Shown piece by piece: positions 36,276 through 48,755 of a DNA stretch of 64,000 nt. Source of the stretch: Tragulus kanchil. Lineage: Eukaryota > Chordata > Mammalia > Artiodactyla > Tragulidae. The stretch is taken from the NCBI GenBank assembly GCA_022376925.1, contig JAIOJX010000006.1, positions 61,031,394-61,095,393 on the forward strand, read 5' to 3'. The notes under the pieces are model-generated. The model was given only the letters and a program-made list of their open reading frames with translations. It was not told the DNA's origin and searched no databases. Each line of letters begins with the position of its first letter. Positions within the stretch are counted from its first letter, which is position 1. The position numbers were made by a program, and so were the translations under genes.

Positions 36276-36933
36276 CATCAGTGAGTCAATGGACATGAAT
36301 TTGAGCAAGCTCAAGAGATGGTAAAGGGCAGAGAAGCCTGCCATGCTTCAGTCCATGGGATTGCAAATGCTCAGACATGAAGGAGTGACCAAACTGAACT
36401 TCCATTAGTCATGGATGGCTGACAGAGTTGGAGAATAAAGAAGGCTTAGCATCGAAGAATTGATGCTTTTGGACTGTGGTTCTGGAGAAAACTTTTGAGA
36501 GTCCTTGGACAGCAAGAAAATCAAGCCAATAAATCCTAAAGGAAATCAGCCCTTCATTGGAAGGACTGATGCTGAAACTGAAGCTCCAAACTGTGCTACT
36601 GGAGATTTTTGAGAGTCCCTTGGATAGCAAGGAAATCAAACAAGTCAACACTAAAGGAAATCAACCCTTCACTGGAAGGACTGATGCTGAAAATGAAGCT
36701 CCAAAACTTTCCCCTGCCCCTGATGCAAAAAGCCAACTCATTGGGAAAGACCCTAATGCTAGGAAAGAATGACCCAAAGGAGGAGTGAAGCAGAGGGTAA
36801 GATGGTTAGATAGCATGTCAATGGGCATGAACTTGAGCACACTCTGGGATATAGTGACGGACAAGAGAGCTGGTGTGCTGTAGTCCATTGGGATTGCAAA
36901 GAGTTGGACATATTTTAGCGACTGAACAGCAAA
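36276..36933 (+). mobile_element. Second copy of the BovB 3' ends (duplication 11)
   Basis: Repeats 35112-35768, including the 117-bp internal repeat, at an offset of 1164 less one base. Confidence 0.9.
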
Positions 36934-37155
36934 ACAGCTAACATAGCAATAAATATCAATCCCCTAAAATCTTCCGTTTTTCAGGTTAATTTTAAAGATA
37001 CTTGAAATGATTTACCATCAGAAAGGCCTTAAAGAGTATGGGAGATGCATAAGCATCCAAATTTTGTAAGTGCAACAGTTTCAGCAAAGATTAAATTGAA
37101 TGTCACAACAAAAAAATCATAATACTGGCACAGAAAAGCAGTCAAAACATGAGTA

Positions 37156-39397
37156 GTTGCTGACTAGCTCAGAACAACTCAGGCTTATCTGTGTTTATTT
37201 GATTATTTTACTGAAAAGTATTTTAAATTAGTGTATTTTCTATCATTTTCACATGAACATTGTTTGTTTGTTCAGGGGATTTATACCCCTAATTATCGGG
37301 CTAATTTTTTATTGATCAATAATAAATACAAGTATATCATGAAATAAAAATAGTATAGAAGTCATCAAGTAAATTTAAGAAAAATCAGAATTTAATGACA
37401 TAACTCCTAGAAAATAGCAGTTATACAGAATATCCAGACATCAGACAATATATGTCATATTTTGTAGCAGATATTTCAGAAATTTTATAAAATTCGATAA
37501 AATATATTTTATGAGGCAGAATATAGGAAGGAATTTACCCATTAATCATTTAGTACACACATATTGCTTACTAATGGCTAGACATTATTTAAGACCTGAT
37601 TAGGAAGCCAATTTTACCACTACCTCATAGAGACTACAGATTATAGGTAAACAGTAATATGCAATTTAACAGCATTCACCTACAACTAATTAAGTAAGCG
37701 TATAAATGGGAAAAAACCACAGAGTAGTCTCATTTAAGGTGGCATGTGAGAAATGTGAAGGAGTCAGTCTGTGGGGCTCTGGAGGGAAGAGGAAGTTGAC
37801 TAGTTTAGAGAAGTGAGAAGACCAACAGATCTGGAAAGTGGGGAACAGGAAGGATTGTATAGGAGGTCCCTTTGTAAAGAGTTCCATCTAGCCTGTATGA
37901 AAAACAATGTTATGATTAATATCTTTATAAATTGTCAAAATGTAATTAATCATTTTTTTATATAAACTTCCTAAAATGGGAATTACTGGGTCAAAGCTTG
38001 TGATATATTCGTAATCCTTTTACATAACTCCAAATTGCCTGAGGACAAGGAGATTCTAATAGTAGCAAATGTTATTACCTGGTAGGTTTTGCAGACATCT
38101 TATTTCATGCTGAAAAGGAAAAATCTACTGCCAAAAAGTCAAATTAAAAAAAAATAGTTCTTAAATCTTTCTATATTATTTTCTAAAGAGTAAAACATAC
38201 ATGTATAACATATAAAATTGGTAATAAACTAATTTCTTCTCAGGCCCTAAATTAGATCTTTCTTGTTCATAAATTGGTTGCTGACTAGCTCAGAACAACT
38301 CAGGCTTATCTGTGTTTATTTGATTATTTTACTGAAAAGTATTTTAAATTAGTGTATTTTCTATCATTTTCACATGAACATTGTTTGTTTGTTCAGGGGA
38401 TTTATACCCCTAATTATCGGGCTAATTTTTTATTGATCAATAATAAATACAAGTATATCATGAAATAAAAATAGTATAGAAGTCATCAAGTAAATTTAAG
38501 AAAAATCAGAATTTAATGACATAACTCCTAGAAAATAGCAGTTATACAGAATATCCAGACATCAGACAATATATGTCATATTTTGTAGCAGATATTTCAG
38601 AAATTTTATAAAATTCGATAAAATATATTTTATGAGGCAGAATATAGGAAGGAATTTACCCATTAATCATTTAGTACACACATATTGCTTACTAATGGCT
38701 AGACATTATTTAAGACCTGATTAGGAAGCCAATTTTACCACTACCTCATAGAGACTACAGATTATAGGTAAACAGTAATATGCAATTTAACAGCATTCAC
38801 CTACAACTAATTAAGTAAGCGTATAAATGGGAAAACCACAGAGTAGTCTCATTTAAGGTGGCATGTGAGAAATGTGAAGGAGTCAGTCTGTGGGGCTCTG
38901 GAGGGAAGAGGAAGTTGACTAGTTTAGAGAAGTGAGAAGACCAACAGATCTGGAAAGTGGGGAACAGGAAGGATTGTATAGGAGGTCCCTTTGTAAAGAG
39001 TTCCATCTAGCCTGTATGAAAAACAATGTTATGATTAATATCTTTATAAATTGTCAAAATGTAATTAATCATTTTTTTATATAAACTTCCTAAAATGGGA
39101 ATTACTGGGTCAAAGCTTGTGATATATTCGTAATCCTTTTACATAACTCCAAATTGCCTGAGGACAAGGAGATTCTAATAGTAGCAAATGTTATTACCTG
39201 GTAGGTTTTGCAGACATCTTATTTCATGCTGAAAAGGAAAAATCTACTGCCAAAAAGTCAAATTAAAAAAATAGTTCTTAAATCTTTCTATATTAGTTTC
39301 TAAAAGAGTAACCAACATACATGTATAACATATAAAATTGGTAATAAACTAATTTCTTCTCAGGCCCTAAATTAGATCTTTCTTGTTCATAAATTGG
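37156..39397. repeat. Tandem duplication 12, unit about 1121 bp, junction about 38276
   Basis: 37156 onward recurs from 38277. The copies differ in A-runs (37733 and 38146) and near 'ctaaagagtaaaacat' at 38196, where the first copy is close to its end. It overlaps duplication 11 on one side and 13 on the other. Confidence 0.93.
37440..38276. other. AT-rich intergenic DNA
   Basis: I recognise no element. The short minus frame at 37690-37887 and its copy at 38797-39006 have no coding features. Confidence 0.5.
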
Positions 39398-39490
39398 GTC
39401 TCTCTGAGTTTCATTTTGACATTCTCAAAATGTCACATGGAAGAGGAGTCTGGCAGGCTACAGTTAATGAAGTCGCAGAATAAGACTTAA

Positions 39491-39532
39491 GTTAGTGACT
39501 GAACAACAACAGTTAGTGACTGAACAACAACA
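39491..39532 (+). repeat. Short exact tandem repeat in a Bov-A-like tail
   Basis: 'agttagtgactgaacaacaac' appears twice in a row and resembles the BovB or Bov-A 3' end. Copied at about 40603-40644 in duplication 13. Confidence 0.8.
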
Positions 39533-39664
39533 GCTGCCACAAACTGTTTTTGATAATCACTCTGCTGCTGTCTGTTGTCTTAGCGTAGATACTGTTATCA
39601 TCTTACAATTTCTATTCTCTAAACTTCATTTCATTTACATTAGCAGAGTTAATAGAAAAAGTCT

Positions 39665-40135
39665 TGTTATGATTGGATGTATTCCTCCAAAATGTATATA
39701 ATGAAATCATTAGGAAGTGGGGCATTTGAAATATGATTAGTCATGAGGGTGATAAGAATGGGATTGTGTGTGTTAGTTGCTCAGCCATGTCTTACACTTT
39801 GTGATTCCATGGATATAACTCATCACTTTCCTTTTTCCATGGAATTCCCCAGGTAAGAATACTACAGTGGTTTGTTATTCCCTCCTCCAGAAAAATGGGA
39901 TTAGTGACCACTTATGAAAGGGTTCAGAGGACTTTCTCACCCTTCTCTCATGTGAAGACACAATGAGGAAACAGTAAGTTGTCAACCAGGGAGCAGGCTC
40001 TTGCCAGACAGAGAATCTGTTGGAGCCTTGATCATAGACTTCTCAGAATTGTGAAAAATAAATTTCTGTTGTTTATAAGATACCCAATTAAGGGTATTCT
40101 GTTGTAGCAGCCCATATGGACTAAGGCAGTCTCTG
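39665..40135 (+). mobile_element. MLT1-like MaLR LTR with a SINE inserted
   Basis: Blocks match the MLT1 LTR in order: 'cctccaaaatgtatataatg', 'agtggggcatttgaa', 'gggattagtgaccacttat', 'ctcatgtgaagacacaatga', 'gaaaaataaatttctgttgt' and 'gcccatatggactaaggca'. It contains an AATAAA and is old and diverged. A Bov-A SINE splits it. Confidence 0.85.
39764..39893 (-). mobile_element. Bov-A type SINE inside the MLT1-like LTR
   Basis: 'gtgtgttagttgctcagcc', then 'ggaattccccaggtaagaat', then 'ccctcctccag', which is the reverse complement of Bov-A. 'atgggat' flanks both ends as target-site copies. It is younger than the LTR. Confidence 0.87.
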
Positions 40136-40775
40136 AGACAGCAAGCAGGTTTATGATATATTCGTCAAAATGTAATTAATCATTTTTTTATATAAACTTC
40201 CTAAAATGGGAATTACTGGGTCAAAGCTTGTGATATATTCGTAATCCTTTTACATAACTCCAAATTGCCTGAGGACAAGGAGATTCTAATAGTAGCAAAT
40301 GTTATTACCTGGTAGGTTTTGCAGACATCTTATTTCATGCTGAAAAGGAAAAATCTACTGCCAAAAAGTCAAATTAAAAAAAAATAGTTCTTAAATCTTT
40401 CTATATTATTTTCTAAAAGAGTAACCAACATACATGTATAACATATAAAATTGGTAATAAACTAATTTCTTCTCAGGCCCTAAATTAGATCTTTCTTGTT
40501 CATAAATTGGGTCTCTCTGAGTTTCATTTTGACATTCTCAAAATGTCACATGGAAGAGGAGTCTGGCAGGCTACAGTTAATGAAGTCGCAGAATAAGACT
40601 TAAGTTAGTGACTGAACAACAACAGTTAGTGACTGAACAACAACAGCTGCCACAAACTGTTTTTGATAATCACTCTGCTGCTGTCTGTTGTCTTAGCGTA
40701 GATACTGTTATCATCTTACAATTTCTATTCTCTAAACTTCATTTCATTTACATTAGCAGAGTTAATAGAAAAAGT

Positions 40776-41247
40776 CTTGTTATGATTGGATGTATTCCTC
40801 CAAAATGTATATAATGAAATCATTAGGAAGTGGGGCATTTGAAATATGATTAGTCATGAGGGTGATAAGAATGGGATTGTGTGTGTTAGTTGCTCAGCCA
40901 TGTCTTACACTTTGTGATTCCATGGATATAACTCATCACTTTCCTTTTTCCATGGAATTCCCCAGGTAAGAATACTACAGTGGTTTGTTATTCCCTCCTC
41001 CAGAAAAATGGGATTAGTGACCACTTATGAAAGGGTTCAGAGGACTTTCTCACCCTTCTCTCATGTGAAGACACAATGAGGAAACAGTAAGTTGTCAACC
41101 AGGGAGCAGGCTCTTGCCAGACAGAGAATCTGTTGGAGCCTTGATCATAGACTTCTCAGAATTGTGAAAAATAAATTTCTGTTGTTTATAAGATACCCAA
41201 TTAAGGGTATTCTGTTGTAGCAGCCCATATGGACTAAGGCAGTCTCT
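40776..41247 (+). mobile_element. Second copy of the MLT1-like LTR (with its SINE at about 40875-41004)
   Basis: Repeats 39665-40135 at offset 1111 through duplication 13. Confidence 0.9.
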
Positions 41248-41376
41248 GAGACAGCAAGCAGGTGATTCTCCAAGGGGGAAAAAAAAATCTAGATCGTCAT
41301 CTTGAGAATCATTGAGGTACATTTTAGAGATATGAGTCCCACACCAGAACAAGTGAGTCAGAAATTCTGAGAATGG

Positions 41377-41640
41377 GGTTTCCTTGGTGGTCCAGTGGGT
41401 AAAGAGTCTGCCTTACATTTCAAGAGGCACCAGTTCAATCCCTGACCCAAGAAGATCCGACGTGCTGTGAAGCTGCTGGACCATTGTGTCCAATTATGAG
41501 ACAGTGCTCTGGAGTGCATATGTCCAGATTTGAAGATTATTAGATTTTGCTGATGCTCTGCAAAGAAAGAGACTACTGCATTGGGAGGCCTACACGGGCC
41601 AAAGAATAAAGATGGATGGAAAAAAAAAAAAAACAATAAA
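41377..41640 (+). mobile_element. CHR-type SINE, diverged
   Basis: 'ggggtttccttggtggtcca' head, a B-box-like 'agttcaatccctgacc', 'gaggcctacacgggccaaag' and an A-rich tail near 41620-41634. It contains a short extra segment near 41527-41553 compared with the other CHR copies here. Confidence 0.85.
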
Positions 41641-41689
41641 AGAGGCCAAACATTTTTAACAAATGATAAAAAAAAAAAAAACCCTCTAA

Positions 41690-43260
41690 GAATGGGGCTC
41701 AGCAATATGGTTATTAGCAACCCACCTTTGGGTTATTATGATACACTTGTTAGAGTGATTATCATGCATGCTGAAGTTTGAAAACTGTTGGCTAGTGACA
41801 TTATATTCTACAGACAGCAATTTAATTTACATCATGGGAGTACTTTCTTTGACTTCAAATCACTCCCCAGCCATGTGACACTGTAAAATCACCTTAAACT
41901 CTTCTGAACCTCACTGTTCAGACATTTTTTTGAAAATGAAATCTCCAGTGTTTAAATGAAACAATGTACATAGAACAAGAATCATAGAGTCTGGAACATA
42001 GGAAACTCTAATAGATAGTAGAGATTACAACCATGTTAATGATGATAATAATGAAGTTGTAAATAAAGAAATTTTGCCCTATATATTTTGTCTTCAAGTT
42101 GGCCCTGCCCAGCATTTAATTTCAAATGCCCATGCTCCTATTTATGTTTTTATATCAAGCTTTTATCTGATCCAGAGAGTTCAGGATAATGAGGAGGCTA
42201 CGCCTCTGAAGCTGAACAGAACAGATAGAAATATCGGTTCCCAGATCTAGCAAATAAATATGCATGATATCAATTTCAAATCCAGTTTCAGATAATCAAC
42301 CAATATTTTAAAGTATAATTATATTCAGTGGAGTATTTGGAATATGTTTATATGGAACATATCTTTATTTATCAGAAATTCAAATATACTTAGCTGGACA
42401 TCTTTTACTGTATCAAGAAATGCTACCCATAACACTTATTACTCTGTGCTGCTAGTGAGCTACTTAGTTTCTCAATTTCCTCATTTGTAGCAAGTTATAT
42501 TGCAACATAGGATTGCTGTGAAGATATTTAATTCATATGTTAAAAAAAACACAGAATAATCTTGTAAATTGTAAATACAAGTCTAAGATATTATTATTTA
42601 TAAAACCTGGCAGGTTTTTATTTCAGTCTGTGACAAGCTCTCTAATTTATCCTTTGGAAAATAACTCTTCAAATCTTATGGATCTGGTGATATTGGTTGA
42701 TCTACGAACAAGTTACGTTTTACTAAAACAAGTAGATGTTTTAAAAATATGGAATCCTATTGAAGTAGAACTCATTATGGCATAAATAAATGTCTCTCTG
42801 AACAAAAGAAATGAGAACATAGATTTCATAACTATCATATATGAAAAGCTCTATTTTTTTCTGAACTTGATATTCATCATGCAAAATAATCACAGTTTTT
42901 GCTTAATTCTTCTAGATATTTTTCTGTGGATTCTAAAGAGATTCAAAATAAGTTCTATAGGATAAGTAATACCAAGTAAGTTCTATTTTTTTATAAGGAA
43001 AAGCAAATCAAGATTTCCAGATTTGCTGAGTTTACTTCCTATGATGCATTTACTGTGAGTGATGAATATCCATTCCCTAGTTGTTAGAGTAGGTAATAAT
43101 TTTTATATTATATGAATTACAGTTGGTGGTTTTGTTTTTAGTTCTCTGATTTTTTAGGTAGATGAATTTGTTTCTAAAAGGCTCTATATGGTTAAAATTA
43201 ATGGAAATATATAAATGTAAAATTCCATACTATAAATGGAGATGCTTATTGTTTGATTAT
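41690..43260. other. AT-rich intergenic DNA
   Basis: No recognised repeat or gene. The 82-residue frame at 42537-42785 has no recognisable domain and AT-driven composition. Confidence 0.5.
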
Positions 43261-43264
43261 ATTG

Positions 43265-43500
43265 TTTTTATTCATTTTATTTTATTAAACTTTTTTATTG
43301 GGGTATAGGAATTAAAACTCAGTGCTTTGATAGTTCCAGGTGAACAGTAAAGGGACTCAGTGATACCCATAAATGTATCCATTCTCCAACTCTCCTCCCA
43401 TCCAGACTGCCAGATAACATTGAGCAGATTTCCATGTGTTATACACTATATCCTTAATGGTTATCCATTTAAAATAGAGCAGTGTATACATGCTTACAAA
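43265..43500 (-). mobile_element. Old L1 3' UTR fragment
   Basis: 'ttttttattggggtatag', 'gatagttccaggtgaacagt' and 'gtgatacccataaatgtatcc' follow the reverse complement of an older mammalian L1 3' UTR. No ORF part remains. Confidence 0.65.
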
Positions 43501-43509
43501 ATAGAAACC

Positions 43510-44096
43510 AGATTGTGTTTTTGTTTTTTACTAGAGGAAATGAAGAAGTCAGCATTTCATAGGTGTAGAATATATTTTTAGTGATGTGCATTCCTATGTA
43601 TATAGTGTAATGATGAAGAAGAATAAGCACTCACTATATTTTATTAAAAATAGTAAAACTGCATTTCCTGCAACTGTTAAGCCAGTAGGTTCCGAGCGTG
43701 TGAGGAAATCTGTAATTTCAACATTTAATACCAACTTCTCCCCATATTTTGTGCCATATAAATTCAACGTAATACTTTACATTTACAAAGCTATTTTGAT
43801 ATGTTTAATGAAGAAAGGTGGATATAGTGCTATTTCGATAATACTTTTTGTGTTTAATAGTATTTCTGTGTAAAGTCCAAAGTCTTTATATAAAATTCAA
43901 AGCCATTAATAATAGTACTATCTCTGTCTCACTCCATATTGATCCTCTGCCTTCCTCCTCCTTCCTTTCTCTGCCATAGCAGACCAGCCTCCACTTGCAG
44001 CTACTTCAGAGACCCAAACACAGAAGCATACATTTACATAAGCAAAGTTGCCTTTTGCAATCTTATTAGTCATGATTTTGTACCGATTAACTTGTG
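43510..44096. other. Intergenic DNA, nothing recognised
   Basis: The 95-residue frame at 43586-43873 lacks recognisable features. Confidence 0.5.
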
Positions 44097-46330
44097 CTCC
44101 ATACTAATAGGCTGAAAATCCATCCACTCCCACTGCTTCCTCCAGACCATATTGCAGTAACAGACTTTGAAACTTCCTGCCTCTGAATATATGCCTTCCT
44201 TTCCATAGTATACTCTTACATATGCATCTTTTTCCTGGTTAATGTCTCCAGATTCTCATATTTCAGCTTGCTCATTTATGGTAGGATTAAAAAGTTACCC
44301 TGATCTTCAAATCTAGTGACTACTTTGCATAGATTACAGTGCCATTCAGCAGTTAAGGATATATGCACACTATTCATGTCATCTGCGTACTTGTTTTTTC
44401 CCTCATTACTTTTTAGCTTTTGGAGAATGGAGACTGTTTCTTCATGGTTGTATATCTATACTAATCCATTGCCTAGAATAAACTATTTTATCAAATATTG
44501 GCTCAATAAATAACTAATTTCCCCATTTACATATTTAGAAGCTGAGAATAAGAAGCTATTTGATTATCCAAGAACAATAATGTAAATATTATTCCTGAAG
44601 ACTTGTGCTATAATGGAATCAAGACTGAACTGCATGTGAAGTACAGTTCTCTCATTCTTTTCCATTTGGAATTTCTTTTTTTCTAATTGTGTCCAGAATC
44701 ACCTATGCTTTTTCAAAATTATGAATCTTCAAGAATATGTCATCACATATTGTCCCTACATCTTCATCACTAGAGTATTCTTCAGTCTATTATAATTGAC
44801 TTATCCTTCAATCTACTAAATTTATAACATAAAATATAAGAATGATATGTATGTTCCTATTGCCATTTTCTTAATTGTTTAGAGTCTATTTTGTGGGTCT
44901 TTGTCCTCTCTTTTGTTTTCTGGTAAAGAAATTCCTTTGACATTTGTTGTAAGGCTAGTTTGGTGATGCTGAACTCTCTGAGCTTTTGTTTGCTATAAAG
45001 CTTCTGATTTCACTGTCCAATCTGAATGAAATCATCATTAGGTAGAATAATCTTGACTGTAGATTTTTCTCTTTTATCACTTTAAATATATCTATCTGGC
45101 CTACAGAGTTTCTGTTAAAAATTCAGCTATTAGCCTTTTAGAGATTCCTTTACTTTCTTTTCCCTTTATAGGTTTTAATAGCTTTCCTTTGTGTTTAATT
45201 TTAGGTTTTAGGGGTACTTTTCTCCATACTAATAGGCTGAAAATCCATCCACTCCCACTGCTTCCTCCAGACCATATTGCAGTAACAGACTTTGAAACTT
45301 CCTGCCTCTGAATATATGCCTTCCTTTCCATAGTATACTCTTACATATGCATCTTTTTCCTGGTTAATGTCTCCAGATTCTCATATTTCAGCTTGCTCAT
45401 TTATGGTAGGATTAAAAAGTTACCCTGATCTTCAAATCTAGTGACTACTTTGCATAGATTACAGTGCCATTCAGCAGTTAAGGATATATGCACACTATTC
45501 ATGTCATCTGCGTACTTGTTTTTTCCCTCATTACTTTTTAGCTTTTGGAGAATGGAGACTGTTTCTTCATGGTTGTATATCTATACTAATCCATTGCCTA
45601 GAATAAACTATTTTATCAAATATTGGCTCAATAAATAACTAATTTCCCCATTTACATATTTAGAAGCTGAGAATAAGAAGCTATTTGATTATCCAAGAAC
45701 AATAATGTAAATATTATTCCTGAAGACTTGTGCTATAATGGAATCAAGACTGAACTGCATGTGAAGTACAGTTCTCTCATTCTTTTCCATTTGGAATTTC
45801 TTTTTTTCTAATTGTGTCCAGAATCACCTATGCTTTTTCAAAATTATGAATCTTCAAGAATATGTCATCACATATTGTCCCTACATCTTCATCACTAGAG
45901 TATTCTTCAGTCTATTATAATTGACTTATCCTTCAATCTACTAAATTTATAACATAAAATATAAGAATGATATGTATGTTCCTATTGCCATTTTCTTAAT
46001 TGTTTAGAGTCTATTTTGTGGGTCTTTGTCCTCTCTTTTGTTTTCTGGTAAAGAAATTCCTTTGACATTTGTTGTAAGGCTAGTTTGGTGATGCTGAACT
46101 CTCTGAGCTTTTGTTTGCTATAAAGCTTCTGATTTCACTGTCCAATCTGAATGAAATCATCATTAGGTAGAATAATCTTGACTGTAGATTTTTCTCTTTT
46201 ATCACTTTAAATATATCTATCTGGCCTACAGAGTTTCTGTTAAAAATTCAGCTATTAGCCTTTTAGAGATTCCTTTACTTTTTTTTTTCCCCCTTTATAG
46301 GTTTTAATAGCTTTCCTTTGTGTTTAATTT
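44097..46330. repeat. Tandem duplication 14, unit 1125 bp, junction 45221/45222
   Basis: 44097 onward recurs from 45222. Near the end of the first copy the T- and C-runs differ (45151-45160 compared with 46278-46293). The last 20 or so bases of the first copy differ from the second. Confidence 0.93.
44870..45215 (-). mobile_element. L1 fragment (ORF1 C-terminal region), first copy
   Basis: 'acatttgttgtaaggctagt', 'ctgaactctctgagcttttg' and 'ctgtccaatctgaatgaaat' parallel L1-A near 10030-10125 in the same minus orientation. No open frame. Confidence 0.72.
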
Positions 46331-46400
46331 TGGTTAGTTTGATTAATATGAGTCGTGGTATATTTCTCTTTTGGTTTATCCTGTATGGGACTCTCTATAT
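45995..46400 (-). mobile_element. L1 fragment, second and longer copy
   Basis: Repeats the fragment at 44870 and continues past the duplication with 'gattaatatgagtcgtgg' and 'ggtttatcctgtatggga', which parallel L1-A at 10318-10370. Confidence 0.72.
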
Positions 46401-46404
46401 TAGC

Positions 46405-47220
46405 ATATGTAAAAAGAGACTGCCAGTGGGTATTTGCTGTGGGAGCTCAGGTATTTCAACCCACTATTCTGTGACAACCTGCAGGGATTGTATGTTGTGG
46501 AATGGGAGAGTGAAGTTCAAGATGAAGGAAATATATTTACCTGTGGATGATTCATGTTGATGTAGGGTAGAAACCTACATATTTTAAAGCAATTTAAAGT
46601 TTTTAAAAATGTCAGAATGAATCTTTATGCTATCAGTTCCATATTTCCATCAGTTGAGATCATTATTTCTTCTCTTGGCTACATTATCCTATTTTCTACA
46701 TAATTGTCTTCTCTTTCTTGTTCTCCTGAATTGATCTGCTGTTTGCCCAATCTCTATTTAATGTGACATATCAGAAGGTCTTGATCTGAGCTGCTTCCTC
46801 TCTATCAGTACAGAGATTCATATGTTCAGTTATCAATTGTCATCTGCACTTGGATCTGTCATGGGCTTCTACATATGAGGAATTTTTCAATCCATTTGAT
46901 TTATGCATCTATCATATCCACTTCCATGATTCCAGAAAACCAGAATCTAGTCTTTATCTCTTCACTTTTTTCACACCATTTAATCCATCAGTAAATCTTT
47001 TAGGCTCTTTCTTTTATAAGTATTTTGAGTGCAACATTTTTTTTTTCCTAATTATACAGCTACCATCCTGGTTCAAGTTATTCTGATATTGTACCTGTAC
47101 TACTGCAATAGCCTTACAATTTATTTCTTCATTTCCATTGGTACCACTATTTAAGCAAGAGTCAGGTTTTAAAAATGTAAATTAGATGATTCCTTCTCCT
47201 GTTTAAATTCTCTAATATCT
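46405..47220. other. Intergenic DNA, nothing recognised
   Basis: No element or gene that I can support. Confidence 0.5.
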
Positions 47221-47221
47221 C

Positions 47222-47345
47222 TGGGGCTTCCCTGGTGGCTCATAGAGGAAAGCATCTGCCTGTAATGCAGGACACCTGAGTTCAATACCAGGGTTGGAAA
47301 GATTCCTTGGAGAAGAGAGTACTCTTAAAATAATAAATAAATAAA
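47222..47345 (+). mobile_element. Bov-tA SINE, tRNA-derived head
   Basis: 'ggggcttccctggtggctca', then 'catctgcctgtaatgcagga', then a decayed B-box 'gttcaataccaggg', then an A-rich tail with 'aataaataaataaac'. Confidence 0.88.
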
Positions 47346-47828
47346 CAAATGGACTTTTAATGGTCTGCTCTTCATCTCCATTCCAAAGAGATAGTTTGGA
47401 TGACACTCCATTTGACCAGACTAACTCCTTTCAGTTGCACTGAATTCTGTGATTTTCTTGAACAAACCAAGGATTTTTTTTTTTTTTTTTTTTGCTTCTG
47501 AGTTTTTGATCTTTTTGTTCCCTCTGCCAAGTACCTTCTTTTTCATTCCATTCAAATAGTCTGATATTCTTCCCCTTAAGGTGCAAGAAATCAGCTAACA
47601 CCCTATCCACGTTGTTTCAGTTTTCTTGGTAATTATCTACTTTTTCCTCCCTGCTTGTTTTCTGTCTCTCTTCACCAGGTACCTATATACACTATCATAA
47701 CATTGTTATCTTCTTCATAGCGACCCTCCAGTGCATGCCTTGTAGGCACTCACTGAATGTTGGTTGACTAAATATATGAATGCATATTGCTAAGTATATG
47801 TGTACCTATTTTGCATATGTGCATGATA

Positions 47829-48041
47829 AGTCACTCCAGTCCTGTCTGATTCTGTGCAACCCTATGGACTGCAGCCTTCCAAATCCTCTGTCCATGGGAT
47901 TCTCCAGGCAAGAAAACTGGAGTGGATTGTCATGCCCTCCTCCAGGGAATCTTCCCTATGCAGGGATCAAACCAGCATCTCTTATTTCTCCTGAATTAGC
48001 AGGTGGGTTCTTTGCCACTAGGATCATCTGGGAAATCCTTG
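47829..48041 (-). mobile_element. Bov-tA SINE, near full length
   Basis: Reverse-complement order: 'gtcactccagtcctgtctga', 'gggattctccaggcaagaaa', 'ggaatcttccctatgcaggg' and 'ttctttgccactaggatcat'. It lies just upstream of LTR copy 2. A 95-residue plus frame across it is spurious. Confidence 0.9.
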
Positions 48042-48131
48042 TAGCTGTTTTATCATCAGTAAAATGAAAGAATCTGGAATTGATCAGGTATGTGGGGCTC
48101 TGAATTGAAAGAGGACCATTGCAAGCATAAA

Positions 48132-48275
48132 GAAGTTTAAGCACGTTTACAGTTTGGAGCTAAGATGGTGCCTACAGAAAGGGACGTGGGAATGAAGGGA
48201 AGTTTAAGCACATTGTTTAAAGAAGCTTAAGCACATGTTTGCAGCTAAGATGGCGCCTACAGGAAGAGACAGGGC
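48132..48275 (+). promoter_or_regulatory. LTR copy 2 repeated U3 segment
   Basis: Two related units near 48132-48190 and 48221-48275, with a partial third 'aagtttaagcac' near 48199. Each main unit ends in 'aagatggygcctacag'. AAGATGG is the core of a YY1 site. Repeats in U3 commonly act as enhancers in retroviruses; this role is inferred. Confidence 0.55.
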
Positions 48276-48411
48276 GTGATCTAAATTGTTAATTGATGGT
48301 CAAAATTTCTGATTGGTTCCCTTGGTTTCCGCACTCGTGAATGATTGCTTGGCCTTTAGCTTGATTGGTGTAATCTATAGGAAGTCCCGTGCAAAACCCC
48401 CTTCACTTGCC

Positions 48412-48440
48412 TATAAAAGCTGTGGATCTTCTTCAATAAA
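48412..48440 (+). promoter_or_regulatory. LTR copy 2 TATA box and polyadenylation signal
   Basis: TATAAAA then AATAAA, 16 bases apart, as in LTR copy 1. Confidence 0.75.
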
Positions 48441-48755
48441 GCGGAACTACTTCGATGGAACCTCTGTCGTGTCTGATTGTCCCCTGCCTGAACCAGGGGG
48501 CTGGGGGCGGGCAGTCAAGATTTGCCTTTCTCCAAGATCTCCCAGTTCAGCCGGGGGCAATCCCACTGTCCTCCCTTTCTGCGGAAGGTCCCCGCACAGG
48601 TATGGATTACTTTCTAGCTCACAGGTTTTTTGTATTTATAATTATATTAATTGTTGATCAAATGCACTTTTTTATGATATAGTTTGCAAAACATTGAGCC
48701 AACTGGTTAGAGTTGCAAAGCAAAATTTTTAAGAAAATAAAATTAGAAAAAATTT

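Larger units (their letters stand above)
35112..37442. repeat. Tandem duplication 11, unit 1164 bp, junction 36275/36276
   Basis: 35112-36275 recurs as 36276-37439. One C is lost near 36311 and one base changes near 35814/36977. The junction falls in a shared 'catcag'. Confidence 0.93.
39053..41262. repeat. Tandem duplication 13, unit about 1111 bp, junction about 40163
   Basis: 39053 onward recurs from 40164. The end of the first copy adds 'ttatgatatattc' after 'agcaagcaggt', where the second copy continues with different bases. The only other change I saw is in an A-run and one adjacent base near 39270-39297. Confidence 0.93.
48091..48596 (+). mobile_element. Solo LTR, copy 2 (506 bp)
   Basis: Same family as 14493-14951: TGTGGGG and CCCCGCA ends, and an exact 6-bp target repeat caggta at 48085-48090 and 48597-48602. 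TATAAAA is at 48412-48418 and AATAAA at 48435-48440. R-U5 is nearly the same as in copy 1. U3 is longer because a segment with 'aagtttaagcac' and a YY1-like core is repeated (aagatgg at 48162-48168 and 48247-48253); copy 1 has one degraded version. No internal ERV sequence adjoins. Confidence 0.92.

Noticed and set aside
47956..48657. Frames of 62-114 residues across the Bov-tA SINE and LTR copy 2
   Set aside because: They run through SINE and LTR sequence with no conserved protein motif; LTR copy 1 does not keep the same frames.
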